Below are positions 1 to 9,314 of a stretch of DNA of 64,000 bases, one piece after another. The stretch spans positions 2,015,501-2,079,500 of the forward strand of contig CP066886.1 of NCBI GenBank assembly GCA_016745315.1, in the 5' to 3' direction. The notes under the pieces are model-generated. The model made no database searches. It had not been told where the DNA came from and saw only the letters and a program-made list of their open reading frames with translations. The stretch comes from Arthrospira sp. PCC 9108 (GTDB taxonomy: Bacteria; Cyanobacteriota; Cyanobacteriia; Cyanobacteriales; Microcoleaceae). Position numbers and translations under genes: made by a program. Numbering within the stretch: the stretch's first letter is position 1; the number at the start of each line of letters is the position of its first letter.

Positions 1-687
1 AATATCTTCTACATCGTTTAAATCGCTTAATTCGTAACTATTCCCCCTATATTCTTCTGATGTCATTGTATCTCGTTTTTTAAACCATATAGGAAACATT
101 CGTATTTTGAGTTCGTTTAATTTCCAAAATGTCCACAATGGATGTATTGAATTAATCACCTTGAAAGCGAAAGCATCAAATACCATGTTAGTTCCCGGTA
201 TTTGACTACTGATGGTTATTCGGCTATTTTTGCGGTTTAACACCTTGAAAAGCGATAACATATTCTCATTTTCAATTAATAAGCTAGGGGTGATATCTTC
301 CCATACCAATATAAAATTTTTCTCAAATTCACATTGAAGGGGGTCATAAAAGCGTTCGTGTTGTATCTTGTTTCTCAGTGAAGCAAATGTGCTGTTAGCT
401 AACACTGTGTCGGTGCGATACAGTGAAGCCGCAATAGTAGCTATCTGTGACTTTCCAGTACCACTAGACCCCCAAAGGAACAGGATTCCTGCTGTACTCA
501 TAAGGGTTACTGGAGACGCTATAAACGAGGTTACAATAGGGAATTGGATATCAGGATATGGCAGAACACAGACAGCCCTACACACCGATTCTATCTGTTT
601 ACCTAAATTGCCATCCGTGATTATTTCGTCAAGTTCAGATGACATTTGGCTTCTGATTAGCCTATAATCGATATAGTCGTCGGACAT
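1..687 (-). CDS. P-loop NTPase of the virus-like element (C-terminus beyond left edge)
   Basis: The reading frame is open from an ATG at 687 to the left edge, giving at least 229 residues with the C-terminus missing. A Shine-Dalgarno AGGAG lies about six bases before the ATG. A Walker A motif GSSGTGKS sits near residue 75-82, a Walker B-like stretch FILVWEDI follows about 60 residues later, and a sensor-like ITISSQ comes after that. These show an ATP-binding motor or helicase. The order Walker A, acidic Walker B, polar sensor fits an SF3/AAA-like helicase or a viral DNA-packaging ATPase; I cannot decide between them. It is the last visible gene of the leftward operon and is separated from its upstream neighbour by a perfect palindrome. 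Confidence 0.75.
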   Translation of the reverse strand, partial: MSDDYIDYRLIRSQMSSELDEIITDGNLGKQIESVCRAVCVLPYPDIQFPIVTSFIASPVTLMSTAGILFLWGSSGTGKSQIATIAASLYRTDTVLANSTFASLRNKIQHERFYDPLQCEFEKNFILVWEDITPSLLIENENMLSLFKVLNRKNSRITISSQIPGTNMVFDAFAFKVINSIHPLWTFWKLNELKIRMFPIWFKKRDTMTSEEYRGNSYELSDLNDVEDI

Positions 688-732
688 GGTACACTCCTAT
701 CGCTCTTGTATTGCTGACATGGTATGGTGGTT

Positions 733-758
733 ATCCCCCCTAAAATTTTAGGGGGGAT
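733..758. terminator. 26-bp perfect palindrome between element genes
   Basis: Eight bases ATCCCCCC are mirrored by GGGGGGAT around a TAAAATTTTA centre, giving a 26-bp perfect inverted repeat. It lies in the gap between the gene ending at 768 and the ATPase starting at 687. On the minus strand it could be an attenuator or processing site. There is no long T run, so a simple intrinsic terminator is less certain. Confidence 0.5.
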
Positions 759-767
759 TATTTGTGA

Positions 768-1198
768 CTACATTAATCGCAGTAACTCAATTAAAGCTAT
801 CAAGACATCAGAATCAAGTTTTTTAACCTTGTTATAAAGGCTCTCAAAGCTAGGGTCACAATCCAAAACCTTAGCCCCTTCTGTTAGCCTTTCTTCAAAG
901 GTTTTGTATTTCGGTTTACCACCAAAGCCACCATTTTTTGGGTTTTGGATTCAATGAAAGCGTCAATATCAGCGATAGAGTAATTAGCTACCCGTTCATC
1001 AAATTCTTCTATATCCTCAATATAGAAGATATTAGAAATGTCAGAGTTGAAATTATCATCTCCGATATTTCCTTCTAATATCCTGTTAGAAGGTATGACT
1101 GATGATTGCCCTAAGTTTATTGTTGCTGTAAACATCACAGAACCGTCTGTAAGCATTGCGTCACTTTCTATTATTTTAAGCAATGCAAGTTCTAGCAT
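768..1198 (-). pseudogene. element protein of unknown function, one frameshift
   Basis: I do not recognise this protein. It starts at an ATG at 1198. The frame reads about 85 residues and then stops early, while an overlapping frame continues as a Lys/Glu/Leu-rich tail ending in TAG at 768-770. The two join if one A is restored to an A6 run near 940. The joined product would be about 143 residues and acidic in its first half. It follows the gene ending at 1211 with a short gap and has no clear Shine-Dalgarno, which fits translation coupled to the upstream gene. Confidence 0.55.
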
Positions 1199-1210
1199 TG
1201 TAGGGGTGTA

Positions 1211-1483
1211 TTATCGTTTTTTCCCGTTATATTCAGTCTCGTATTTTTCAATAAAAAACCTGACAGCTAATAATTCTTCATCACCTTTGGAATAACTCCA
1301 ATCCCTATCATTGAAGTTAGCAAAATCACCTGATACACCTTTACCGAATATCCATAGGTGAGGTAAATTAATTCGGAATTGTGCTTGACTAATCACTAGG
1401 AATGTGCCTGATTCTCCAGATTTAACTGCACTACAAAACGCGAATTTATCGTCATCTCTTTTACCGTAATATCCAATACTCAT
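1211..1483 (-). CDS. unknown 90-residue element protein
   Basis: This is an intact 90-codon frame beginning MSIGYYGKRDDD and ending in TAA. I do not recognise a family. The protein is rich in Phe, Tyr and charged residues and has no signal peptide or membrane segment. It sits in a run of co-directional minus-strand genes with short spacing, so it is probably co-transcribed with the neighbouring genes. An overlapping plus-strand frame in this area is a shadow, because the minus-strand frames form the continuous operon. Confidence 0.55.
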   Translation of the reverse strand: MSIGYYGKRDDDKFAFCSAVKSGESGTFLVISQAQFRINLPHLWIFGKGVSGDFANFNDRDWSYSKGDEELLAVRFFIEKYETEYNGKKR

Positions 1484-1499
1484 GATTACTCTTCCTTAG

Positions 1500-1841
1500 T
1501 TAATTGTTGATTGTTGATTGTGTTAGGTGATTTGATTCTGGCTGCAATTTGGCGACAACCATACCAAAACATTGGATTACCTTACCGGATAGCTGAACTC
1601 TAAACTGTGATTGTTTAGTTAGCTTAATAATTGCAGAGCCTTGATAATCACCACGTGGTCTGTAACTACCCATTACCTGATAGGTAATATTCTTGACTTC
1701 AGGTGTTTTGTGTTCCTCAATATGTGTCAAGACTTGATAAGCCACAATGATTGTATTTTGGTCAAATTTATGGGGGTTATAATGGCTTTGCACAAGTTCA
1801 CCATTGAGGCTAAATATGCCTTTATAGTGTAGATTTATCAC
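1500..1841 (-). CDS. unknown 113-residue element protein (GTG start)
   Basis: The frame starts with GTG at 1841, preceded by AGGAG about ten bases upstream, and ends in TAA. I see no known motif. The middle of the protein (IIKLTKQSQFRVQLSGKVI) looks like beta strands and resembles small single-strand-binding or RNA-binding barrel proteins in general pattern. That is only an impression and no function is assigned. It lies between the PD-(D/E)XK-like gene and the 90-residue gene in the same operon. Confidence 0.55.
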   Translation of the reverse strand: MINLHYKGIFSLNGELVQSHYNPHKFDQNTIIVAYQVLTHIEEHKTPEVKNITYQVMGSYRPRGDYQGSAIIKLTKQSQFRVQLSGKVIQCFGMVVAKLQPESNHLTQSTINN

Positions 1842-1867
1842 GGTTGCTGTTCTCCTATTAACTTAAA

Positions 1868-2251
1868 TTATTGTGCTTTCAGATGTCGTTGGAACTCATC
1901 GATATTCATTAAATAAATACCTGGCCAACGATAAGACCTGTTCCGAGTGACAAACCAAATATCTTCAATCATTCCGGGATTAAGGTAATTAAGCAATTGC
2001 ATCTTGAGTTTAAACTCGGTTGTTAGCGTTCCCTTTACTTCGATGTATTGGTTGAAAACTGGACTATAAAAGTCTGGCTTCCATGTAATTGACTTCCAAT
2101 CATTACAGTGATCAACCAAAGTTAATCGGGGGTGTATTGATAGGTTGTCATCATACTTTTTGAGTAGGTGATACACCTTGCTCTCTAGCGTTGATGCAAA
2201 GTAATGCCCCTCATCATATTGTCCTTTGGCGTGATACTTGTTAATCATCAT
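1868..2251 (-). CDS. PD-(D/E)XK-type endonuclease-like protein (DUF1064/resolvase-like)
   Basis: This 127-residue protein starts at an ATG at 2251 behind a strong GAGGAGG Shine-Dalgarno. An early Glu lies in ASTLESKVYHLL. The central WKPDFYSP followed by QYIEVKG has the spacing of a PD-(D/E)XK nuclease core (Asp, then Glu-X-Lys). Small proteins of this layout occur in phages as DUF1064 or Holliday-junction resolvase-like nucleases that process branched DNA. The family call rests on motif spacing only. Its start overlaps the end of the upstream gene by eleven bases, showing a tight operon. Confidence 0.6.
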   Translation of the reverse strand: MMINKYHAKGQYDEGHYFASTLESKVYHLLKKYDDNLSIHPRLTLVDHCNDWKSITWKPDFYSPVFNQYIEVKGTLTTEFKLKMQLLNYLNPGMIEDIWFVTRNRSYRWPGIYLMNIDEFQRHLKAQ

Positions 2252-2565
2252 TATTTACCTCCTCTTTATCGCCACCAGATTCAGCTTGATAAATCCTCCA
2301 TTCTTCCCGGCAATATTCAAGTGCTTTATTGAGAATTTCCTCAATTTTATCTGGGCGTAATGTGATTAATTTTTTTCATCATTTTTCCCACATAATAAGC
2401 CAGAAATTCATGGTAAAATTTAACGGCTGTTAATTGCCATTGAAGTTTTCCTCTTCCTGCATAGTTAGGAACCTTTATAGCAAACGACATTCCCATATAC
2501 ATCAACGGGTCAAGTTTAATATTCCTGAGATTTAACCGCACTTCTTTCCAGTGCTTTGATATCAT
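2241..2565 (-). pseudogene. unknown element protein with A7 frameshift
   Basis: The ATG at 2565 has GAGGA eight bases upstream. The frame runs about 72 residues into an A7 run near 2372 and then stops. Dropping one A continues into a helical, Glu-rich tail (IEEILNKALEYCREEWRIYQ) that ends in TAA at 2241-2243, overlapping the next gene. The joined product would be about 108 residues. This lesion is an apparent insertion, unlike most others in the element, which look like deletions. The family is unknown. Confidence 0.5.
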
Positions 2566-2659
2566 GGTGATAGTCCTCGATGTTTGGTGTATTGGCTACC
2601 TTTTTACGGGTAGCCTTTTCTATTTCCCAATTAGACTGCTGTAATTAGACTGTTAGGGA

Positions 2660-3145
2660 TTAACCCTGAAGCCAGACTGAAAATGGGTCAGGGTCGGTTG
2701 ATAACTCAGGGATATCCGGGCCAACATGATTATCGGAGAGATTAAAAAAGTGACCCTCCAAGGCAGCGATATCGTCAGCAATAGCACCAGAAACTTTACG
2801 TGGCATCTTGACACCACCACCAAGTTTAATCAGAGTTAGAATAGCTTTAATGCTATTCTTTAACGCGATAATCTCAGAGTAGGTTAATTCCAGATTAAAG
2901 TCCTTTTCGTCCGTTACAGATGCAAACACTAACTTTTCTTTTAATGTGTAGATAGGTGATGTTTTGGGATATGGCAGATAAGGAACTACTTGGTCAAGAA
3001 ATCCGGCAAAGTTGCTGAACCTTTTTAAGATTGCCAGATATTCACTAGGTGAGAGTCCATGTGTATCCTTGGTTTTTACGCTGTCTTTGTCAATCTGGTA
3101 AATAGCGGTATTTTGGTCTACTAATGTATTTTGGTTTTTACGCAT
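2660..3145 (-). CDS. unknown 161-residue element protein
   Basis: This is an intact frame starting MRKNQNTLVDQNT and ending in TAA. I do not recognise it. The protein is soluble and mostly helical. It has a central ELTYSEIIALKNSIKAIL helix and a Gly-Gly-Gly turn before a basic KMPRKVSG stretch. It is the first gene of the left minus-strand operon, downstream of an AT-rich gap that contains the terminator of the previous operon. No convincing Shine-Dalgarno is visible. Confidence 0.6.
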   Translation of the reverse strand: MRKNQNTLVDQNTAIYQIDKDSVKTKDTHGLSPSEYLAILKRFSNFAGFLDQVVPYLPYPKTSPIYTLKEKLVFASVTDEKDFNLELTYSEIIALKNSIKAILTLIKLGGGVKMPRKVSGAIADDIAALEGHFFNLSDNHVGPDIPELSTDPDPFSVWLQG

Positions 3146-3377
3146 CTGTCAGTTATTTTCAACTCATTGACAAAATCATTTTTAAAAAATACGATTGAGT
3201 TATTGAGTTGGAAATCACTGTTTTTGATATTTTTGGTTGTTTATGATTATTATTTTTAACCTAATTAATACTTATAAATAAATCAGAAATATATAAGCCC
3301 AAAAAATAAAAGAATTATTGACTTTATACCATAATTGTGAAATGTTTAAATTATCGCCACATACAACTCAAACAAAA

Positions 3378-3403
3378 GACCACTATTTTTTTATATAGTG
3401 GTC
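3378..3403 (-). terminator. rho-independent terminator of the 8.0-3.4 kb operon
   Basis: A 9-bp perfect stem (GACCACTAT paired with ATAGTGGTC) closes an eight-base loop. On the minus strand it is followed by TTTTGTTTG. It lies just past the stop of the gene ending at 3431, so it most likely ends the minus-strand operon that begins near 8.0 kb. Confidence 0.7.
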
Positions 3404-3430
3404 AATTCTCTTTGTCTACTTTTTGGCGGT

Positions 3431-4077
3431 TTATTTTTTCTTACTCTTACTGCCAGGTGACTTAACAGGAGCATTAGCAGGAAGATCACCCTGTACTTGG
3501 TTTGGTGCTTCACTTCTCTCAACAGTTAATTCACCCAGGTTAGCTAGGGCCAGCCCATCGCTGCTAGGAATTCTGAACATACTGTTATAGGTTCTTAATG
3601 ATGCTGGCTTGATAGTAAAATAGTGAGCAAATACATATAACAAGCCACTAACAGAAACGATAGGAGGTGCTTTAATACTGATAAATCTCAGTATTTTTTC
3701 GCCTACCCGTGTTTGGGTGTATTTACGCCAATAGCCAGGATTAACCGGGCCTCAACAAAGAAACGAGTGTATTCAGCCTTCTTGTATGCTCTTACCCGAC
3801 TGCCTTTTATGATATTACGTCTGTTAGTATTAGGCGTGGAAGTATTCCTAACAGGTGGTGTCCAAATGGTTAAGTTCCTGACGGCCGTTGGTTCATTAGA
3901 TACTGACCCTCCACTTAAAACGTGGAGTCAAAGCATAGGCATAGGTACGCCTATTTTTGAAGTTGCATCTACTGGAACTTCAACTACTAGACTACGACCT
4001 AAATGTGAGCCTTTGGCTGTGGCTAACTTTTCTACCCAGTCTTCTTTGTCTCTGTTAAATGCGTCGCTTAAAGGCAT
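3431..4077 (-). pseudogene. possible structural protein of the element, one nonsense and one frameshift
   Basis: The frame starts at an ATG at 4077 (MPLSDAFNRDKEDW). It meets TGA at 3928-3930 (codon 50) and then stays open. Near 3710 a one-base shift is needed to enter the frame that ends in a basic tail (SPGSKSKKK) with TAA. The repaired protein would be about 215 residues, with beta-rich regions and a hydrophobic APPIVSVSGLLYVFAHYF stretch. I cannot assign a family. A virion structural role is inferred from position and composition. The in-frame TGA fits a lost Trp codon (TGG to TGA). Confidence 0.5.
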
Positions 4078-4150
4078 AATAACTCTCTTGTTCTACATGA
4101 TTTAAGTCAGGGTAGGTAAAACGATGATATTAGTGCCTACCCGATATCTA

Positions 4151-4396
4151 TTAATCAACAAATAGCTCTGTAGCTATTACATCAATACTGCCGTCAGTAG
4201 GGTCTAAAACATCGTCTGTTGGAATTGACAATGAAACAGTTACGAGACCTGTAGCCATATTTCGGGTATAAGCAGTGACTACGGTTGCACCATCAGGATT
4301 ATTACTTGCAGTCGATTGCATTCGTTGGGTTGGCTCAATAATTTCAAGTAATTGGTTTTCCAGTGTCGCAGCACCTAGCGTTTTCTTAGTAGCTAT
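4151..4396 (-). pseudogene. small element gene whose start codon is ATA
   Basis: A frame of 82 codons ends at TAA (4151-4153) and encodes ATKKTLGAATLENQ through to ELFVD. At the natural start there is ATA (4394-4396) instead of ATG, with AAGGTGAG at proper distance upstream. This looks like a start codon lost by one G-to-A change. The product would be a small beta-rich protein (VVTAYTRN, GLVTVSLSIPTDD) like minor virion proteins. No family is recognised. Translation from ATA would be very weak. Confidence 0.45.
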
Positions 4397-4560
4397 AATC
4401 TCACCTTGATTTTATTCAATACCTAGACTATAGCAGTGTATTTGCTGATTGTGGCTGCTATGGTTCTTTCAACAGAAGCTACATATATGTAGCAGCTTTT
4501 GAGTTAAACGCGACGGTACGCTACCAATACCAACATTACGCTAACTACCAGTTTAACCAT
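4393..4560 (-). pseudogene. small membrane peptide gene with two nonsense codons
   Basis: From the ATG at 4560 the frame reads a hydrophobic N-terminus (MVKLVVSVMLVLVAYRRV), then TAA at 4504-4506, TAG at 4423-4425 and a final TAG at 4393-4395. It would give a 55-residue protein with one membrane segment if both stops were Gln codons, each one C-to-T step away. The end overlaps the defective start of the next gene. Being short and doubly interrupted, it could also be chance. Confidence 0.35.
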
Positions 4561-4624
4561 GTCTAAGTATGTTCGTAATCTCTTTCATCGTGGATGATAG
4601 TTAGTGACTGATATGACTCAATGA

Positions 4625-5367
4625 TTAGGTTGTAGTTGGGGGTTGATTTCCAGTTTTTAACTCTAACGATGTCCTCGTAGCTTTCCGTATGGCATTATCA
4701 ACCCAACTAGGTTTTCTCTGGAAATGTAGAGGAATTTTGACTTGGGTTTTTCTAGGGTCTTGATACATCGCCAAGGCACTACTTTCACCTAAGTCGATTT
4801 TAGCTTGTTCAAATTTATCAATTAATTCCCAGTTAAGTATTTTCACTTCACTGATATACATTTTGCTCTCTTTGATTCTTTTCGCATTTTCCCTACCGCC
4901 AAAACCTTTCCTTTCCTCGAAGGTAATAGGATACACGATTTTAGCGTCAGTTAAATCAACTAATTGTTTACAGATATTTTCTGCCTCATTTTTACTAAAT
5001 TCATTAATAAAAAACGCAAACTTTCTACCATTATTTATAGTGCAATTAACTTTAATATTTTCTTTAGTAAATGCTGACTGGGTTGAGTAAATATCCTTTG
5101 TAACCTATCCCATGTAATTTTATCCCTACTAACCGACGGTAACTCTATTTGAGTTTTTTGCAGTGTTGACTGCCTATTTTTAGTCCAATATGGAGGTTTT
5201 TCGTAGTTGTACAAAACCAAAGTTAACTGTATTTTAAGATTAGCTGACGTACTGATTTCCGGAAAATCACCTGACCCTACAAATTGCCCTATATCTCTAT
5301 TTCCTAGTATTTCAGTTTGAGCCCAAGCATTAGTTACGTTTTCCGGTAAATTACGCAGGCTTGACAC
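4625..5367 (-). pseudogene. unknown element protein, single-base deletion
   Basis: Two overlapping frames (5367-5035 and about 5092-4625) join at about 5097 if one A is restored, giving about 247 residues starting MSSLRNLPENVTNAW. The C-terminal part is basic and Thr/Pro-rich (LELKTGNQPPTTT). I do not recognise a domain. It follows the 312-residue membrane-like protein by thirteen bases, so it belongs to the same operon. Beta-strand patterns (LKIQLTLVLYNYE) make a structural protein plausible, but this is inference. Confidence 0.5.
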
Positions 5368-5379
5368 TAGTCTAAATCT

Positions 5380-6318
5380 TTATCCATTGTTTTCTATAAC
5401 CGCGTTAACTAATTGTTGTTGTCTATTTTCTTCTATTCTTTGTAATGCCATATATTCATCTAAACCTTGAGCGACTAACACAATAGCCTCTTTACAGTTC
5501 TCGCTAAACTCATCCCCGAATTCCTCGGAACTGTCTTGGTTCCAAATAGTGTTAATATTTCCGTCATAGCTTTCTGGTAATTTCTCCCTAGCTTCCCTTC
5601 TCTGTTTACCGAAACTCCATTCTTCACCTTTTTCGTCACCCCACTTTTCAATCGTTCCTTTACCAGCAGTAACCATTGAAACAATAGCCGTTGCAAGTGT
5701 TGAAGGACTTTTATCTAAAAACATTTTAACAACCCGTCTACCGTGTTTAAATAACGTCCATGCTATTGCTTTCATAGCCATGTTAAATGACTGTTTAACG
5801 TATGAACCGACAGCTGTAGATACTTCCATAAGCATTTCATGCCCCTTGCTTAATGCTACATGCATAGCGGCCGCTTTATTGAGAAATGCAAGACCTGCTA
5901 CTGGTAAAACACCACATACTAATTTCCCAGCCATATTACCTAAAAACCCAGCCGTGGTGGTTATAAATTGTCCGGCAATATTTTGGATGTTTCTATCAAT
6001 ATCACTATCGCTAATATTCCAATTAAAATTCCAAAAGCTGTCCCAATTAGAGGTAATAAATGTCGCTACTTTCTCAAAGCTAAAGTTAGATAAAAACTTA
6101 GTAATTCCTTCCCATAGCCAACCTCCAAAACTTTTGCCCCATTCAACAACTTTACCAGTAACTTTTGCCCATAATGTGCCAAACCAACCCATCTCTTGAG
6201 TAGATGTTCTCTGGGCTAAATTAACTTGTCTAACGCCATTCCTACCTATACTGCTACGGGTTTGACGGCTAGACAAGCTACGAGTACTCCTTAGCATTCT
6301 TGCACTTCTGGCAACCAT
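5380..6318 (-). CDS. large membrane-associated element protein of unknown function
   Basis: This is an intact 312-residue frame whose ATG at 6318 overlaps the upstream stop (TAATG), showing translational coupling. The N-terminal 35 residues are very Arg/Ser-rich (ARMLRSTRSLSSRQTRSS). The centre (about residues 110-150) has hydrophobic, Gly/Ala-rich segments (ITTTAGFLGNMAGKLVCG, VLPVAGLAFLNKAAA) that could insert in a membrane. The C-terminal part is charged and helical. A basic N-terminus with internal hydrophobic helices suits a virion membrane or DNA-associated protein. No family was recognised. Confidence 0.65.
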   Translation of the reverse strand: MVARSARMLRSTRSLSSRQTRSSIGRNGVRQVNLAQRTSTQEMGWFGTLWAKVTGKVVEWGKSFGGWLWEGITKFLSNFSFEKVATFITSNWDSFWNFNWNISDSDIDRNIQNIAGQFITTTAGFLGNMAGKLVCGVLPVAGLAFLNKAAAMHVALSKGHEMLMEVSTAVGSYVKQSFNMAMKAIAWTLFKHGRRVVKMFLDKSPSTLATAIVSMVTAGKGTIEKWGDEKGEEWSFGKQRREAREKLPESYDGNINTIWNQDSSEEFGDEFSENCKEAIVLVAQGLDEYMALQRIEENRQQQLVNAVIENNG

Positions 6319-6572
6319 TACAAAGTCCCTCTTAGTGGGTTATCGCCGTCAATCAATTCGGTTTCTATCTTGATATCAGGAAAGTCTTTTTTCAATAATT
6401 CTTGTACTTTCTTGGTTTCCTGTTCTCTGATATCGTCTTGTTTTTTCATTGAATCATATAACCGCGTTAAATCGGCTAATATGTCTTTGGCTGGGTCATT
6501 ACTGTTCACCTGTAAAGTACCTTGAGCACGTAAGCAAATATTTCTTTAATTTGATTTAATGTTGTTTGTCAT
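6318..6572 (-). pseudogene. short coiled-coil element protein, nonsense at codon 9
   Basis: An ATG at 6572 overlaps the preceding stop (ATGA) and reads MTNNIKSN, then TAA at 6546-6548. The same frame then continues to TAA at 6318. It can restart at GTG 6509 to give 64 residues (NSNDPAKDILADLTRLYDSM...). The body is a charged helix of coiled-coil type. The TAA is one C-to-T step from a Gln codon, as with other stops in this element. A working short form from the GTG cannot be excluded. Confidence 0.5.
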
Positions 6573-8035
6573 GTTTCTTTCGCATCCTTCTGGTTGGTAA
6601 TCTTAACCTGGCTTTTATTGGGTTCTAGTAGTTCCTCAAAATTATCAGCTTCTGGAGTAAAGGCTGTTTTAATTTTTGCGTATTTTTTCTCATTAGTAAA
6701 TTCTAAATAATCAATTATTTTAGATACTTCACTACCAGCTTTAAAGGCTGCCGCGTGAGCCAAACCTGCTTCATATAACGCCGTTAAAACAGCGTTTTCT
6801 GTAACCTGATGAGAGATAAAAATTTCCATTACCATACCAAATATTTCAGCAATTGATTCAGCTAAGTTAGGTAATTTTATTTCGGCTTTTTCTTCTGCTT
6901 TTATCATTAGATTGACATCATCAATCTCTACTTTAACTTCAAATTCACCCCATCTTTCATCATCGATGTCAAATCTGTACATTAGCCATTCTGGTAATGT
7001 GTTTATTCGTTGAATTATGTTCTCTGGATTATTAGCATTAACCGTTATTTTTTCAGGCATTTCAGCCGGAAAGGATTCAGGGTCTAGCAACTCGTAAATC
7101 CTTCTAATCATTCCGCAACAACACTCTTCGTTCATATCTGGTATTGTTATCGTTCGTATATTTTCAGGTTCTTTTTTATTTTCAGGTTCTCCTCCTCCGA
7201 TGCCTGGCGGGATATCTTTTGTGCTCGCGGAAAAGTTGGGAATTACATAATCAAATTCTGTGCATTCCATCCACGAATCACAAAATGCACCTACACTTTC
7301 ATACATTAAATCAGGGTCGCCGTATGCCCACTCAGACTCCCACCGTCCTTGCCTATAAAAAACCTCTCACTTCCTGTTGGTTGAGGAGTTTCCCCCCACC
7401 TCGGATTCCCACCCATGTGACTAACAAAAGTGATGCTACTTCTACTTGGTGGAGGATTACGGCATCCCCCGCTACCCATTTGTCTGTCGAACTCTTCAAC
7501 GCTGTACTTTTCATCAGCTTTTATGGTACAACCGATATTGCCATTTCCGCCATTTCCATTGTCTGAATCATCATCTGAATCATCATCTGAACTATCGCCT
7601 GGTCGCCTTCCTTTATCATCATCAATTTTGTCACCTGAATTAGGACCCCAAAACTTCTCCCGCTACCACCACCGCCACTTCTGCCGCCGCGTGGTTTTTT
7701 ACCTCCCTTTGGTTCATCTCTCTTTGGTGGTTCCTCGTCTACTCATGCGCATCATCTTCCCTTTTCCACCTACCATGGTCTTCTGGGTTAATTCCACGCG
7801 GCACTCTGGTGATTGGGTCCCAAGGATTTACTAATCCGGGAACACCTCCTCTATCTCTTTCCCTTGCATACGGTAAACCCCTACCAAAGTCCATTGTTGA
7901 AGATGTTTGGTCGCCTAAATCTCCTGCTAAACCTGAACTTACTCCTCCTGACCTACCAATATTCCTGGGTGTGCTTGACCTAATAGTATCTTTAATTTTT
8001 AGAGTGTCTCTAATTTTTAGAGTGTCTCTAACCAT
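6569..8035 (-). pseudogene. first gene of the leftward operon: Gly/Asp-rich protein with three frameshifts
   Basis: Starting MVRDTLKIRDTLKIKDT at 8035, the product passes through a Gly/Arg-rich region (GGRSGGGGSGRSFG), an Asp/Ser run (DDDSDDDSD), a Cys cluster (NEECCCGM) and an acidic helical C-terminus ending in TGA. Three single-base losses are needed to join the frames, near 7740, 7650 and 7350; the last is a T6 run that should be T7. The repaired length is about 490 residues. The low-complexity middle suggests a linker between a head and a helical tail. No family was recognised. Confidence 0.5.
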
Positions 8036-8108
8036 GCTGAATAATTATTGAAGGCTATTAATAAATTAGAAATATTATATAATATTACAAAATAATTGAG
8101 GACTATCC
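8036..8108. promoter_or_regulatory. divergent promoter region of the element
   Basis: This AT-rich gap separates the leftward and rightward operons and contains a TATATAAT-like box near 8075. GAGGA precedes the rightward ATG at 8109. Since both operons diverge from here, at least two promoters are expected. No operator repeats were seen in it. Confidence 0.4.
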
Positions 8109-8527
8109 ATGAGGGGAATTAAAAATATGGCTACGGAAATTAATGCCAGCAATTGGCATAACGCCGTAGAGTTATTTAATGGCGCGATTTTAGAAGGCTT
8201 GATAACTGACAGATGTCGTTATGATATTACCGCTTACGCTTATGTCTCTAGCTTGAATGCTAGGTGCTATATCCCTAGTCTCAATCAATCAAAAATACCC
8301 AAAATTTATCCAGAATATAGTTATTATCAAAGATGGGAAAAGAAACAAGATGTGTGACAAGGTTCTATCAGCTTACGGTATTTTATGGGAACCTAGCAAC
8401 AGAAAACAGGTTAAATCTAGGTATCGTAAAACTCCCTTATTCTGGGGGGATTCACACAGAAAACCTATTGATTGAGTTGATTACCAATCAGACAGAAGGA
8501 TTAGCTATAGATTCACATTCTGTATGA
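8109..8527 (+). pseudogene. unknown first gene of the rightward operon, frameshifted
   Basis: The frame begins MRGIKNMATEINASNW behind GAGGA. It reads to about 8340, where a single-base shift is needed to continue in the frame ending in TGA at 8525-8527 (ENRLNLGIVKLPYSGG). The repaired product is about 140 residues. I do not recognise a domain. Its position just before virion-like genes and the fibre suggests a structural or assembly role, but that is inference. Confidence 0.45.
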
Positions 8528-8581
8528 AAAGCTAGATGTTTAAATCAATTGCACAATAATGATTAAATTAATATTTTTGGT

Positions 8582-8901
8582 ATGGCAGAATACCAACTTG
8601 ATACCTTACCCAAAACACCATCATTAACTCAACCCGAAATTTTGGTATTTCCGTAGGTAATACCCCTACACTTATCCGCGCCGCCAATACTTACAGATAT
8701 CGCTTACACTTGCAGAATACGGGTAGCGTTGGGGTTTGGTTTAGTCATGGACACATCAGCAATTGCATACCAGGTCAATGTTTATGGCTACCCCCTAATA
8801 CTGCATAGGATGACGAGTTAAAATCTACTGCCAGCATCTATGGAATGACAGAGGATAGTGTTTCGCAGATTGTCGGGTTAGAGCAGACAATCACTTACTA
8901 A
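8582..8901 (+). pseudogene. small beta-rich virion-like protein, frameshift plus amber
   Basis: The ATG at 8582 starts MAEYQLDTLPKTPS. Near 8640 the frame must shift by one base to continue as GISVGNTPTLIRAANTYRYR and LQNTGSVGVWFSHG. A TAG at 8806-8808 interrupts before DDELKSTASIYG. The end is TAA at 8899-8901. The pattern is a single beta sandwich of about 105 residues, similar in feel to phage decoration or spike-base proteins. The TAG sits where Gln or Trp would be expected. Confidence 0.5.
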
Positions 8902-8937
8902 CCGACTACAATAGAATTATTTAAGAGGTAGGTGATT

Positions 8938-9288
8938 ATGAGTTTCTCAGTTTATAGCAGTGTTTTAAATTTAGACACTCTCAATATTACTGCTAAGATA
9001 CCAGGTACTCCCGTTACAAGCACTATTAGTTTAACGGCTAATACAGTTGCCGAATGAGTAGCAGAAAATGCTAACACAAACTGGCGTAATGTATTTATCA
9101 AAAACCCGTCTAATATACCCGTTCATTTGATTTTAGACCCTACCGGCGATAGCGTGTCAGACGCTGCATTTTCGGTTAAACCAGGTGATACAGTTATGCT
9201 AACAATTGGTGGTAGCGATTTACAAGCTATCGCGGAATCTAGCGCTAACGTATCAATAACTTTAATTGAATTTGTTACTGTAGGTTAA
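8938..9288 (+). pseudogene. small virion-like beta protein with in-frame TGA
   Basis: A 117-codon frame starts MSFSVYSSVLNLDTLN with AGGTAGGTG upstream and ends in TAA followed by two more in-frame TAA codons. At codon 40 (9055-9057) there is TGA in TVAE-stop-VAENAN, where Trp (TGG) would fit. Otherwise the frame is complete. Content is Ser/Thr/Val-rich beta structure (NIPVHLILDPTG, VKPGDTVMLTIGG), typical of minor virion proteins. It lies 26 bases before the fibre gene. Confidence 0.55.
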
Positions 9289-9314
9289 TAATAATTAGGG
9301 GGAATCCCCCTAAG

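Noticed and set aside
368..667. Plus-strand open frame opposite the ATPase
   Set aside because: The minus strand has a P-loop motif, a Shine-Dalgarno and operon context; the plus frame has none.
3713..4105. Plus-strand frame of 130 codons
   Set aside because: It overlaps the repaired minus-strand gene 3431-4077 and has no Shine-Dalgarno or family; it is a shadow.
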